A DNA stretch of 64,000 nt from Chrysophaeum taylorii (GCA_029834535.1 JAQMWT010000025.1:167837-231836); one strand, 5' to 3'; positions 10,144 to 21,134 are shown, counted from the stretch's first letter. Translations and numbers: made by a program. The notes: generated by a model from the sequence alone, not told the origin.

Positions 10144-10159
10144 TGATGATGATGATTAG
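9467..10159 (+). CDS. TXNDC9: Thioredoxin domain-containing protein 9-like (phosducin-like family)
   Basis: The frame from ATG 9467 to TAG 10157-10159 encodes 230 residues. The frame stays open upstream to 9218 but without family similarity, and the ATG follows a TATA-like box. After a helical N-terminal third comes the family block RLRELKASYAERRENIFNGH, then GRLEEI, DEFLANVLKSKRVLCLFYHD, HLETRFLRINAAKTPFF and IRVVPTLVFFRDG. This is the Cys-less thioredoxin fold of TXNDC9/PLP3. These proteins bind the cytosolic chaperonin CCT/TRiC and modulate actin and tubulin folding. The C-terminus is a run of 17 Asp encoded by GAC and GAT repeats (10109-10156). No intron is seen. It is a single-copy-type host gene and appears intact. 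Confidence 0.85.
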
Positions 10160-10381
10160 GGGCTCTTAGTTACTGTACTAGACACTTGGTGTCGTCGCGA
10201 TGGTATATACCAAGGTGGTGCCGTTTTTTCGGGCGCTGTCTCCGACGGTCGCGCTCAAAGTCAAAAGCCTTCGATTAACAACCATTTTTAGTTGCCCGCC
10301 CGCCGCCCACGCTCCTACTACTTATTCTCCAGGCGCACGAGTGAATGGATACAGTGCGGTACTAATAAGCTCCGTTCATTT

Positions 10382-10425
10382 CCGCAGCAGCAGCAGCAGC
10401 AGCAGCAGCTGCAGCAGCTGCACCA
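10382..10425. repeat. CAG trinucleotide repeat
   Basis: A (CAG)n run with CTG interruptions lies downstream of TXNDC9. No gene is seen between 10160 and 10436. Confidence 0.85.
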
Positions 10426-10436
10426 ATTAGATAATA

Positions 10437-10611
10437 ACAAGTGCAGGCCAGTAACTTGTTCACCTAGTCCCAATCTCTAACCCCACTAACTTCACCTGCG
10501 CCCAGTAATAATAAGTTCACCTGTTCGAAACCTGGTCACTAAGTTCACTTAGTCCCAGTCTCGAACCCCACTAAGTTCACCTGGTCCCACTAAGTTCACC
10601 TACAGTGCGCG
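10437..10611. repeat. AAGTTCACCTGGTCCC-type array (Helitron subterminal repeat)
   Basis: A degenerate array of the unit described at 1576, with the same outer edge (ACAAGTGCAGGCCAGTAA). Several units read CTAAGTTC instead of GTAAGTTC, so this copy is more diverged than the others. Confidence 0.55.
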
Positions 10612-10969
10612 CGTAGACGCCGGGAGGGGACTTGTCGGTATTGCGCAGCACTTGTGGGGTAGGGTGGTGTCGTCGTCGACCCAGAAGAGGATATCCTCGG
10701 GGTTGCCGACTCGACAGAGAGCCACGTAGAGCTGGACGTGGCAGAAGACGGGCTTGGGCAAGAGGACGCCGACCTCGCGGGGCGTCTGGCCCTGGCTCTT
10801 GTTGATCGTTTGGCGTCGGCGGGGCTTACGGGATACTGGTTCGAGGAGCCTCGGCGACACGATACGACACGACACGACACGACACGACTAGACACGATAG
10901 ATGATGTATCGGGTGCCGTTGTAGTGGCCGTGCGACGGGTCGAGGTTGCGAAGACTTTAAGCTCGCGAT
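10612..10969 (-). mobile_element. Helitron helicase C-terminal remnant, copy C, fused to Copia
   Basis: The minus strand reads [19 protein letters not shown], then [13 protein letters not shown], the clearest version of the Helitron helicase final motif. A short (ACACG)n expansion sits at about 10856-10890. The copy stops abruptly at GCTCGCGA (about 10969), where Copia-like sequence begins, so it lacks the right-hand breakpoint of the other copies. Confidence 0.65.
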
Positions 10970-13070
10970 TTCCGTACTGCGGGTGAAAATATCGCTAAGA
11001 TTGTCAAGACGGGGACATGCTGGAGGGCTATAATTTTGTTGCGGTGATAGTGGGCCACGGTGGTGCGGTTATTGACATACATAGGAACGTTCAGCAGTAG
11101 CAGTAGCCAGCGGTGGAGCGGCGATCATCGGGGTTCTCGGCCCAGCTGGAGACGGAATAATCACAGAGACGAAAGGTAGAATGGCGACCTAGAACAAGGG
11201 CAAGATCTTGACTACCATGGAGGTAGCGGAGCGTCGTGTCATAACAGAAATAAACAAGACGCAACCGACAATAAAAAAAAGGTGATCGGAGGAACCGTGT
11301 GCAGGACAGTCAGCCGCAGAAAGACGAAGACCGTTTGGAGCGGGTGTCAATTCGGGTTTACGTGCTCGATCACGCGCGAGGCGAAGACCAACGGAAGTGT
11401 GAAGGCTTTGGGGGAAAAAAAAAAAACGCAAAAGGAAAGCTTGGGGTAATGGCCAATGCAAGAACGGGGGTGCGCCACAAGAAGATCATCAACGACGAGA
11501 ACAAGGCACGACAGTAGACTTAAGCATGAGTTTGTAGCTGCAAGTGTGTGTCGCCAGATCCGCGGAGAAAGCTACAATCATTGACAAGGAAGCGTTCTAA
11601 GTAAAGCCACCAGTGGGGACATGCTTGCATGCAACCGTACCAAGAGCGACCGAGTTTGGAAATGAGCTTGGAGGTATCTTTCGGTTGGCTGGGAGCCGAG
11701 CCTTCGGGTGGCCAGACAGGGGCTTGTATGAAAGCAGAGATGACATCCAGCTTATGCTAATCCCAGTCATGAACGGCAACGAAGGTGAGAAAGAAGCGTA
11801 TAGGTTGGCTACAGGACTGTACGTGTCGTGGTAAGCAATGCCGTGAACCTGGATGTAACCGCGGACAACGAGACGAGCTTTGTACGATTTGAAGCGGCTA
11901 GATTCATACTTCCTGCGGAGGACCCACTTTAAAGTGCGGATGTTGCCAGAAAAAAGTAGAAGGAACGCGAAAGACATCCCAGCAACCGAGCTGACTGAGG
12001 GAATGATATTCTTTGGCGATGGCTTGTAACCGACGTGCAGGATTGGGATGGGCTAGAGCTTCGCGTAAATGAGTGGAAATGAGAGCGCCGTCATCAATGT
12101 AAGAATAGTGTGGCGAGTAGAGGACACGATGGGCTTCGACACATGGGGGGATCAACAAGGGTGTGGGCGAGACAGAGGGGAAGGAAGACATAATGAACTA
12201 ACAAACGAAAGCTAGCATAATTAACGTACAGGGAATGACAAGATGACACAGAATCGAAGGGAATGACAAGATGACACAGAATCGACATGAGATGACACAG
12301 AATCTTGTTTCTCCAGTTGTTTCTGAATAATGTGCGCTTTTGTCGACTTGGCGCGGTCGGCTCTGTTTGGCTCGACTTAGTTTTGCACTTTCCTCAGGAG
12401 GTTTTGGGCTCGTTGGTTTTGTCGGCTCTGGTTTGCTCGACTTTGTTGTGCACTTTTCTGTGGGGGTTGTTGGTTCTTCGGAGTTCATGAGCTCGTAGAA
12501 TGGTCGGTTCACGTGATGGGGTGATCTGTCCCAGTGAAACCGGCGCATTCTCATCAAACACAGGGGACAAGGGGCGGAAGAACAGGTGACAATCGGGCAA
12601 CAGCAGGAACAGGTGACAATGGGGCAACAGTAGACGATAGCTTGGAAGCGTGATTCGAGTCAGAACAACGTTGAAGTTCCTTCGGTGGTTGACTTTGCAG
12701 GAAATCTGAGAATCGAAACTATCAGCAAAATCGAGGTCTGAAGAACAATAGCGACAAAAGTGCCTGGGATGACGTGCGTTAGACGATTGTTGCCACTGAG
12801 AATCGCAGCGGGGTAAAGATAGCGGGAACACAGGCTGGTACATATGAGGGCAGTGTACCAGACGTCTGATGAGAACGTGGCCTTTGGGCAGATATGGTGC
12901 ATAGCGACCAGGTTATGAAGATGGTCGGAGTCGACAGAATCAAGTTGCCATGGGCACGACCGCGTCCTGTACGCGAAGATGGAAGACTTCTGACGCGCCA
13001 GCGTTGTAAGGAACGAACACGGGTAGACCAGGCTTGTGCAACGAACACCTGCTACCACGTGACAACTGGA
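10970..13070 (-). pseudogene. Decayed Copia retrotransposon
   Basis: The minus strand carries broken pieces that match the intact element at 28974-33158: TLKWVLRRKYESSRFKSYKA and YHDTYSPVANL of the reverse transcriptase (about 11800-11950), and the integrase-to-RT linker with its GATTCTGTGTCATC repeat (12230-12305). RNase H-like sequence is near 10970-11000. Every domain is frameshifted. The 5' end retains CACGTGACAACTGGAATGGG (about 13055-13075), equivalent to the LTR/primer-site junction of the intact copy. Confidence 0.65.
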
Positions 13071-13095
13071 ATGGGGCGTTACACTAGTTCTTCTC

Positions 13096-13535
13096 ACAGG
13101 GGTACATATAGCCCCGGGCACTCGCACGTACCAGGACCGGCATTCCTACCCTCACCTTTAGGTTATGGGCCCTTAAGGCGCTCGAGGCGGTTCGCGCGTT
13201 CGAATCCGCCCCACCGCTGCGCCGCAAGGAGTGTGTGAGTGCATTCGCGCAGCAGCTGCCGTCGCCAACTGCTGGAGCCCCATCGTCTAGAACACAGATT
13301 AGACCCCCCTCATCTGGGCGCTTTCACTTACCAGGACCGGATGTTCATCTCCGACGCAGATGTTCATCTTAAGCAGATGGCGTCGTCGTCTGCTGGGTCC
13401 CCACCGTCTCGCATACATGCTTGACTCGCCCCAGATGTTCACGTTTCACTATGATGGGGAAGCACAGGGGTATATATAGCCCCGGGCACTCACAGACACC
13501 AGGACCGGCATTCCTACCCTCACTTTTTGCTTCTT
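13096..13535 (+). repeat. Paired direct repeats with TATA box (promoter duplication or TRIM-like element)
   Basis: A segment of about 68 bp occurs at 13096-13163 and again at 13467-13534. It holds CACAGGGGTA[C/T]ATATAG, CCCCGGGCACTC and CCAGGACCGGCATTCCTACC. The second copy has a strong TATATATAG. Such a pair about 370 bp apart could be the LTRs of a very small element or a duplicated core promoter. No ORF is recognised between the repeats. Confidence 0.5.
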
Positions 13536-13713
13536 ACAATGTAGATAATCTCTCTCTCTCCCTTCTCAACGGAACGAACGCAACCTGATTTGCCTACATA
13601 CTACACTTGTACAAATGACGTACATCTAGACGAACTACTGCTGTGCGTTCTGGCGTGACGGGTTCGTCCGCTTGGAGCCCTCGGGCAGTCAAGCGCCCGC
13701 AAAGGTGTTGCGT

Positions 13714-14190
13714 TTAAGACGAGGCCATATCGACGTCGGAAGCGGTTGAAGGTGAGGTGGGCGGGAACGGTGCGGCGGGCGCGGGCGCGGGAGCGAACGG
13801 AGCGGGCGCCGCGGCTTTGGCCGAGGGGCGGAGTGTCCCGAGGAAAGCCTTGCGGAGCTCGGCGACTTTCATCTGGCGCGTGCCGGGCTTGCCGTCGGTC
13901 CTAGGGACTTGGAGCTTGAGGCCCATCAGCTTGGCCCTTCGCACGAGGTCCATCCTTTTTGCCGTCTCGATCGACGTTGGCGGCAGCTCCTCGCATAGGG
14001 CCGCGAGGGCATCACGTTGGGCATCTCGGGTGGCCTCCTGAGCAGCAAGCCGTTCGCCCGTCGAAGGCTGCGGCGCCGAGGGCTTGAACCACTTGATCCT
14101 GGCATACTTGTGTTCGAACTGGTCGAGGAAGGCGTCGAGCTTCTTCCAGCCGATCTCGACGTAGTTGACTGGTCGCTACAGCTGCTCACT
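13714..14190 (-). pseudogene. Fragment of an unidentified gene
   Basis: The minus strand reads in two frames: first a helical stretch (WKKLDAFLDQFEHKYARIKW, about 14080-14140), then MDLVRRAKLMGLKLQVP and a Pro/Ala-rich C-terminus ending at 13714. It has protein-like composition but no recognised family. It lies in line with the decayed minus-strand frames at 15.6-19.9 kb and may belong to them. Confidence 0.3.
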
Positions 14191-14314
14191 GCCGTTCAGC
14201 TGATTCTTGAACTTCATGACAAGCTGATTCTTGATATTCTCGCGGGTGTACTTTTGCTTCTCGCTCCTCGCGCCCTCCTCGTGTATCTGGCAGGTGTCAC
14301 CACTAACTAATAAA

Positions 14315-14800
14315 CTAAAGGCCGGCCCAATGCATGGGGCGTCGGCTATTTACTCCCAGCACCGTGGCGCGTGCAATCAGAGTCGCCGGGCGGTCAGAGG
14401 GCACGTAGATGGTCTGTCGCCAGTTGCCACGGTCTTGAGCGAGGGAGTACCATATTTCACACATATCTTCGTGCTTATGTGATATATTCGGAGTGCCTTG
14501 GTGAGACACGGCCGTACGTGAACTATCTTCGCCTCGTTTTTGAGACCACGGACATTCTGACTCACTGTCAACTTCGTCGTCAACTTCCTTCCTCGCTCCC
14601 CGGCCATACGTCGTCCCGCTGCGAACGTTCCGGAAGCCAACCGGCCCATTCGGGAGGCGAACAGGTGCCAACCTAAGCCGGGAGGACCGGTGCCCTCGCA
14701 AGGGAGGCGAACAGGTGCCAACCTACGCCGGGAGGACCGATTCCTTCACAAGGAGCGGGTTCAGAAGGCACCGTCCTCCATCGCGAAAAGTATGGCGCTA
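14315..14800 (-). mobile_element. Internally deleted LINE derivative
   Basis: The minus strand starts with the LINE/SINE 5' block (CGATGGAGGACGGTGCC, about 14765-14785) and contains a duplicated GGTTGGCACCTGTTCGCCTC segment. It then reads QNVRGL, as in the LINE endonuclease start, and jumps to SLAQDRGNWRQTIYVPS, similar to the LINE C-terminal LAQDRAQWRSAI. Both ends of a LINE are thus joined with the middle missing. It is diverged from the LINE at 53.9 kb. Confidence 0.5.
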
Positions 14801-14805
14801 TGAGA

Positions 14806-14905
14806 GACTTGAAGCAAGGGCTTATTGATAACCCCTTGCTTGAAGCATCAATAACCCCTTGCTTGAAGCAAGGGGTTATCAATAACCCCTTGCTTGAAGG
14901 TTGAG
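14806..14905. repeat. Palindromic repeats of CCCCTTGCTTGAAG
   Basis: Four partly inverted copies of a 20-bp unit lie here. The strongest hairpin is at 14851-14879: two 14-bp arms (ATAACCCCTTGCTT and its complement) around one central base. No gene is seen between 14906 and 15140. Confidence 0.8.
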
Positions 14906-15149
14906 AGTAGAATCAGGGTAAGGGTCAAGAGCGCGTCATTTATCATCTTTTTTGCCATCGCGTGCGGCGAGTCGCGAACGACAAGGTTCCCACAACCGAA
15001 GTCTCTAGACGAAAGGGCCCACAGGTAGCCCGTAAGGAAAGGGGCAAATGAATCCAATCTTCTAGAAACTCCGTGCCGCGCTTCGTGCCCCTTGGCGGCG
15101 CCGAGTCCGTGTTCTGTTTCGGAACGTGCTGACTCAGCAACAAAATCCT

Positions 15150-15336
15150 TCTTTAAACTTCTCAAAACTTCTCAAAACTTCTCAAAACTTCTCAGAACTT
15201 CTCAAAACTTCTCAGAACTTCTCAGAACTTCTCAAAACTTCTCTTCTCAAAAATTCTCAAAACTTCTCAAAACTTCTCAAAACTTCTCAGAACTTCTCAA
15301 TACTTCTCAATGCTTCTCAATACTTCTCATATTTTC
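15150..15336. repeat. 10-bp minisatellite (AAAACTTCTC)n
   Basis: About 18 copies of a decamer with AAAACTTCTC, AGAACTTCTC and ATACTTCTC variants. Because 10 is not a multiple of 3, all frames through it give quasi-repetitive peptides, which are not genes. Confidence 0.95.
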
Positions 15337-15366
15337 AACGGTCAAAATGTCTACCTAGTAAGTAGA

Positions 15367-15441
15367 AACTAGCGATAAGGGAATGACGTTAGGGGTACTG
15401 GATACGTGGTGCAGGGGTAAGTGTCATAGCTCACAAGTAGT
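15367..15441 (-). mobile_element. Copia LTR fragment
   Basis: About 75 bp closely match the 96-bp LTR at 28974-29069 and 33063-33158 (shared block ACTAGCGATAAGGGAATGACG, then GATACGTGGTGCAGGGGTAA). No adjoining Copia coding sequence is present, so it is a solo or truncated LTR. Confidence 0.7.
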
Positions 15442-15630
15442 AAGGATAACTAAACTTTTAACCTTTGAGTTTACTCTTAAACCCTTTATTTTGACCGATT
15501 AAGGGTAAAGATTCAGAGGAAGAGGTCCACAACCCAGTCTGTGTGACCCCAAGGTCTGAAACTAGGCCCTAATCTTGAAGTTCTGACTAGGTTCCCGACG
15601 AGCGTCACTCAAAAGCTTAAGTGTACAAGG

Positions 15631-16500
15631 TCAGTATATATCCTTCAACCAGTTACCCCTCGATTCCCCCGATAATTTTATCGAGCTCAAAGCATCGTCG
15701 GTGGGTGTGGTATCGGTATCGTCAGGCTCGTCATACTCGGCGAAGACGCCTTCGTTCCCAACGATTCCTTTGAAGTCACCTTTTCCCAGCTTGCGAATGA
15801 GATCGCCCACCTTGCCGTAGGAGCCCTTTGTCGTCTCCTGGATGATTTTGCGGCGGAGATGTGGGCGCGAGTTTCTTACGGCGGAGCGTCGCAAGCAACT
15901 CGCGCCCCGTCAGTCCGGCTGGCGGCTCGAAGTTGTGCTCGTATTGGCGCAGAGCAGCGACGAGAGCGGCGTGGTCCATCTGTGAGAGGGGGATCTTGTT
16001 GCCGGCTTCGTCGGTCTCGAAGAGCGTTTTGGTCGGGAGCTCGTTCTCGAGGCTCATGAGCTTCGCGATAGATTCAATGACGTTCTCCTTCTTCTTCTCG
16101 TTCGTGGCGGCCTCGTCCAGGAGCAAGCACTTCGGGATCGTGAAACTCCTCCTACCCAGGCCAGAGATGACGAGCCGCGAGTCATCGGCCACCATGTCGC
16201 CCCTTTTATTCTTCTTCTGCACTGGCGTCGCCGTCGTTTTCATTGCTTGGTCGACGACACCGCGGATATGGCGAGCGAGTCTGCCGATCAACTCGTCAGA
16301 TCCGAAGATGTCCGGGGTGTGGTACGTCGCGTTGAGCTGGGCGTCGTGGTTGATGATGAGGTAGAGAAGCTCGACGCCGCGCTCGATGCTCTCCATGCAA
16401 GCATGCTGCATGTTGATGCTCTCGACCGTGGAAATGCTGTGCGCTCGGCGAGTTCGCCGTGGATGTACTCGATGATCACGCCCACGAGCTTCGGCAGGTT
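15631..16500 (-). pseudogene. C-terminal part of a decayed gene of unknown family
   Basis: This continues the long frame described at 16476-18416 after two or three frame changes (near 16490, 16440 and 15880). The blocks NLPKLVGVIIEYIHGELAER, SISTVESINMQHACMESIE and NVIESIAKLMSLENELPTKT look like a folded helical protein. The last frame ends at 15631 with an acidic tail. No family is recognised. Confidence 0.4.
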
Positions 16501-18416
16501 CTCGTCGAGGTTGCGGCCGCGCTGAGATTGTCGACGTCGTGGATGAACTGGAGGAGCTCACCCGAATAGCCCAGCGCGCTGTAGCACATCGCCACGCGCT
16601 GGAACTGTGCCAGGACTTCGCGCGCGGTGACCGGGTCCATCTTGAGGCCGGGGATGTAGTAGACTGCGCACGCCAAGTCGTTCTCAAGGAAGTCGTTAAG
16701 GAGGCGGATGGGGCGCTTATCGAGGTTTGCCTGAAGGACCGGGAGGTAGGCCGGCCGAATAGCAAGCCACGCCATGTGGAGCACGAGGGTCGCATGGTAG
16801 TAGTCGACGAAATGGAACTGTCGCGAGATCTTCCCCCAGGGGACCTCCTCGTCTTCGCCCAAGTTGCGGTAGATGCGCATATACTCGTCGAAGAAAAGCG
16901 ACCGGACCCAGGACCACTAGTTATCGCTGTCGTGGCCCGACCCGATCACGAGCTTCTTGAGGACGGCCCCAGCGGCGTGCCAGAGTTTCGGGACCTGGAA
17001 GACGTAGTTGAAGGTATCGTACCCGGCCAAGCGGCTCATGAGAATGGGCGACTTGATCCGAGGGATTGTCTCGTGGTCGCCGGAAACGAAGTGGACACGT
17101 TTCATCTTCCAGGCCGGCTCGTCGCCCTGCTCGTTCGCATTGAGGTCGCCGTCCACTTTGGCGTCGCAGAAAATCTTGTGCACGTATGCTAGGGCCCGGA
17201 AATTGTCGAACTTGTCGCTTGACTTGGCGTCGATCGCGCCGGCGCCGAGGTGCTTTCGACCCCCGAGACCGAACTTCTGGTCGGTCTTCCGGCGGCGCAT
17301 GTCCTCGGGTTTCTTTTCCTCCTCCCTGTAGAACTGCTCACGGACAAGCTCCATGTTGGCCAGGACCTGGTTCTTCGCCAGTTGGTCCTTCCTTGTGAGT
17401 GCCGACCGAGGCCCGGCATTCTCCGCCGCGGCGGCGGCGGGGGGCTCGAGGTAACGCTCGTCCAGGTTGTAGGTGATGCTGCCGATGGACAAGCCGACGA
17501 GCCTTTCGAGCTTCAGGATGAAAGGCGTCGTGTCCAGGTTCATGATTTAACAGAGGCCGGCCTTGTAAAGGACGCCCGTCCACGCGACCTCACCCGCGCC
17601 GAGCTTCCAGCAGTCGGTCTGAGGCGGATACTGTAGGGTGGCGATTACGAAGTCGATGACGGGGGCTACCCGTGCGCGGTGTTCACTGCCATGCGACGCG
17701 GAACCCGCGCCCTGGCGTTGCTGCTGATAGTTGTCGAGGGCGACAAATTTGGGTTCCGTAGCGTTGAGCCGAAGGAACGTGGAGACGCGAGAGAAGAAGG
17801 TCGCGAGCTGCCTTTTGCGCTGGCGATCAAGCGATGACTGCGACAAGATGATGCCAACGGAAGCGTTGAGCAGATTCGAGACGGTCCGAGTGACACCGCG
17901 CGCAGCGAGCAACGGCGAGAGGACCCTCTGCGTGAAGTTCCAGTTGCGTTGGAAAGAGAACATGCCCATCTCGATCTGGAGCTGGACTACCGCGTCTGTA
18001 GGCACGTTGCCATCCATCTGCGTCAGCATGTTGCGCACAAAGCCCCAAAGTCGAGGGTGATTTTGCAGGACTCGGCGGGTCCTATGGTAGCGCTCGCCAA
18101 CATCGAGCTTGTCCTACCACTCGTTAGTCAGATAGGAGCGGTCGAGGCGCCGGTCGTGAAGCTCGAGCCCGACTTGTAGGAACCAGCCATTCCAGCCGTA
18201 GGCCGAGGCGAGAACAGCCTCTCGTGGATCTGGGGCCCTGCGCAGAAAATCGTGCACTGACAGCCGCTGACTGTCCTCGTTGCGCAAAGCCACGACGCCC
18301 ACCTTGGCGTCGCTCAGAGTAGCGTCGAGAGTTGCGAGCCTAGCGTAAGAGGTGGCCAATTCCGCTGCTACTTGGCTCCGAGCATCGTGCTCCCTCTGGA
18401 ATGCTTGCAAGTGCAC
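16476..18416 (-). pseudogene. Long minus-strand frame with three in-frame stops, unknown protein
   Basis: One reading frame runs 647 codons from 18416 to 16476 and is broken only by TAG (18114-18116), TAA (17547-17549) and TAG (16917-16919). Protein-like sequence continues on both sides of each stop, for example RLWGFVRNMLTQMDGNVPTD and FNYVFQVPKLWHAAGAVLKK. The content is mixed helix and loop without repeats. I recognise no family. A capsid- or gag-like structural ORF of a large element is possible but unsupported. Stop readthrough is conceivable, but frameshifts on both sides make decay more likely. Confidence 0.45.
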
Positions 18417-19030
18417 GCGGACTGCTGCTGCTCGGCGGTGACTTGCGCTTCCAGCCTAAAAGACCGCAGCTGGTCGGCGGCATAGGCCTCGGCCTTCTGG
18501 CGAGGGCGACGGCGTGTTGAGCTCGCTCGAGGTCGAGCTCCTGCGTCAGTCTCTTTATCTGATTGTTTTGGTCAACAAACCATTGATTATGCAGCTCGCG
18601 TTGGACACTGGCATAGTCGTGAGCGACCTTGAGACTGGCCTCCGCCTTCTTGCGGGCCTGACGGTCAGCGTCAGCCTGGCGGCGTCGCTCTTGCACTCGG
18701 GCCTCAGCAGACGCACGTGCAGCGGCGGTGGAAGCCTCGGCGCGGTCGTCGGCGACGGCAACGGCACGCGCAATGTCTGCTTCGGCGCGCGCGACTTCCG
18801 CCAAGAACCACGCCTGGGCCCCCGAGGCGCGGGCCTCGGCGTCCCAGGCGCGCACCCCCGCCGCCGAGGCGCGGTCCTCGGCATCCCGGACGCGCACCTC
18901 TGGCACCATCTCGACTCGGCGTCGAGCTTTATCAGCAACTCGACACAGCGCCTCGAGCTCGCACTCCTGCTTCTTTATCATGCTGGCGTTGAAGTTCACG
19001 AGCTCTCGATGCTGGCGTAGTTCGACTTGA
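18340..19030 (-). pseudogene. Ala/Arg-rich coiled-coil segment
   Basis: The minus-strand frame 18999-18340 encodes a long heptad-like coil (RASAEARVQERRRQADADRQ, VQRELHNQWFVDQNNQIKRL). It precedes the long frame at 18416 and shifts into it near 18400. It may be the N-terminal coil of the same decayed gene, giving an original protein of well over 1000 residues. A second coil-like stretch in another frame (19030-19130) links it to the ORF upstream. Confidence 0.4.
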
Positions 19031-19090
19031 AGATCGTCGACCTGGTGGTAGGCGGCTAGCTCGGTCTCAGCCTGCTGCAGCTTGGTCTTC

Positions 19091-19891
19091 TTAACGTCCT
19101 CTTTCTCGTACTCGAGGTGCCTGACGCGCGCTCTCAGCCTCGCGATCTCCGTTGAGTGATCCTAGGCTTCGAGCTTGGGCTTTTAAAGCCATGATGGCCT
19201 CGGGTTGCCGGTGCGGGGCTGGCGACGGCGTGTCGTCGTACTCCTCGTCCGACTTTGGCGGTGCTTTGCTCGGCGTCGACTGAGCCCGCCTCTTGTTGGT
19301 ACTCGGCACTGGGTCGACGTGGGTCTCGGTGGAGGCCAGGGCCGTGGCGAAGTCGGGGGCCGCGGCGGGGACTGGGGCCTCCACAGCACGCGGCTTGGGA
19401 TAGCCGCCGGCGCCGGCGCCGTACTCCGAGAGGATGGCCCACGTCGTTGGAATCGGCCAGTCCCAGGCATGACAGCTGCGTAGGTGGTTGGTCCCGCGGC
19501 TTCCGCCTGCGCCGCATTGGCAATGAATACGGCGGGGGTGGGTGAGGTCCGCGAATTTCGTCGGGTTACTGCAGTATGACCAGTGCCTCCGGCCAGCTGC
19601 ATCTTTGCGGTGGTACCTTCGAAGAGTCGGACCAAGATCTCTATTGAGCGCGGCGTTGAGTATTTCGTGGTCGACAGTGAGAATTAGACGACTCGCACCA
19701 TCGCGTCGTGCGAAGACAACGTCGATTTCCCACCAGCCTTGGGTGTCTAATGCCGTCGCTGCCGCCAAAATATCATCCGCAGCTGCTGCGAGAAGTGCCA
19801 TAAGGACGCGGCGACAGCACGGTCTGATTAGCACCGTGTGCCCGCCGGACTTTGACCGACAGATGAGGTCGTGAATTTTCCGTAGACGCAA
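19091..19891 (-). pseudogene. Unidentified minus-strand frame with Cys/His-rich centre
   Basis: A 266-codon frame has a globular N-terminal part (WWEIDVVFARRDGASRLILT), a Cys/His cluster (HCQCGAGG, LRSCHAW) and a Pro/Ser-rich C-terminal linker. It then passes into the coiled-coil region after a stop and frame change near 19160. The family is not recognised. Its position suggests it is the first module of the 13.7-19.9 kb decayed unit. Confidence 0.35.
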
Positions 19892-19924
19892 AGTCCGGCG
19901 TAGGTGACGCTCGTGCTTTCCGCA

Positions 19925-20052
19925 GACTCATGCACAAAACCACACACACCCTTTATGCACCACACACACACACACCCCCTCTTAGCAGTCGACCTTTAAA
20001 GACAGACTCATGCACCACACACACACACCCCTCTTAGCAGTCGACCTTTAAA
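19925..20052 (+). mobile_element. Two tandem RLE 3'-UTR pieces
   Basis: Two versions of the RLE 3' UTR core (CCCTCTTAGCAGTCGACCTT followed by AAAGACAG) stand back to back, both with C in GTCGACCTT where other copies have A. They lie just before the RLE copy at 20053. Confidence 0.6.
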
Positions 20053-20311
20053 GGCGGACTCCGAATACCTCGCTCACGCCCGCGGCATCGACGCCATCAT
20101 CCCCCAGCCGGGTACAGCACCACCGCCTGGCTTCTTGGGCCCTGTCGAACAGCGGCTACGTAGCTACGGCACCGTCGCCGGCCTCGTCTTTGGTGCCTTC
20201 GGTGAGGCCAGCGCGGCGTGCCACGCTCTCTCCCAAACATGCGCAGAGCGCATCGCTGCGCGAACCTGGGTGGCAAGCGGCTGCGCCAACTTCACAGAGG
20301 CAAAGGCGGCC

Positions 20312-20659
20312 TGTGGCAGTACCGCCCATTCCCCCCTACGTGCCTGCCTGCCACCTGACTTACCCTGATTGTTGCTCTGGTACTGACCTTGCATTTATGG
20401 GGGGGGTGTCATCTTGACATCTTGACACCCTCACCGGCGCTTCCACTGAGCCCAACGCACCAGGCATTTGTATTGCTTTCTTGCTGTCTTCTTGCTATTA
20501 CCCTCATTTTTTGATTGTCCGATTTTCGTGATGGCGCGAGGTGGTTGCGCTGAGATCGGGCGTGTGGTGGTGTCACCCGCGGTTCGGTTTGGGAGAAAGG
20601 GCTGTTGAGGCCTCTGGCCTGGCCAAGAGGGGCGGGTGTCTGAGAGAAAAACCACTACA
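20312..20659 (-). mobile_element. Solo TG..CA element, 348 bp, inside RLE gene
   Basis: Ends TGTGGCAGT and ACCACTACA; flanked by the 4-bp duplication GGCC (20308-20311 and 20660-20663). It is in the opposite orientation to the copies at 6098 and 20803. There is no coding capacity. Confidence 0.75.
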
Positions 20660-20802
20660 GGCCCAAACTCGCCGCATCTACCGTGAGTGGGGGATCGCCA
20701 ACGCATTGGGCCGGGCTCGCTGTGCCCTCACCGCCCTCGCCCATGTCGCCGCCTCGGGGAGCCCCACCCAGATCGCCCGATCCCAGCAGGGACGTCACCC
20801 TT

Positions 20803-21134
20803 TGTAGTGGTTTTTCTCAGATACCCGCCCCTCTTGGCCGGACCAGAGGCCTCAACAACCCTTTCTCCCAACCCGAACCGCGGGTGAAACCACCACACGC
20901 CCGATCTCCGCGCAACCACCTCACGCCATCACGAAAATCGGACAATCAAAAATGAGGGTAATAGCAAGAAGACAGCAAGAAAGCGATACAAATGCCTGGT
21001 GCATTGGGTTCTGTGGAAGCGAAGGTGAGGATGTCAAGATGACCCCCATAATTGCAAGGTCAGTACCAAGGCAACAATCAGGGTAAGTCAGGCGGTAGGC
21101 AGGCACGTAGGGGGGAATGAGCGGTACTGCCACG
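20803..21134 (+). mobile_element. Solo TG..CA element, 332 bp, inside RLE gene
   Basis: Begins TGTAGTGGT and ends ACTGCCACG; flanked by the 4-bp duplication CCTT (20799-20802 and 21135-21138). It is similar to the reverse complement of the element 144 bp upstream. Confidence 0.75.

Noticed and set aside
15092-15365. Repetitive peptide frames of the FSKLLKTSQN type
   Set aside because: They are produced by a 10-bp minisatellite and are shifted copies of one DNA repeat, not a gene.
16539-17192. Plus-strand frame of 217 codons opposite the decayed minus-strand gene
   Set aside because: It is antisense to a better protein-like minus frame in GC-rich DNA and has no motif of its own.
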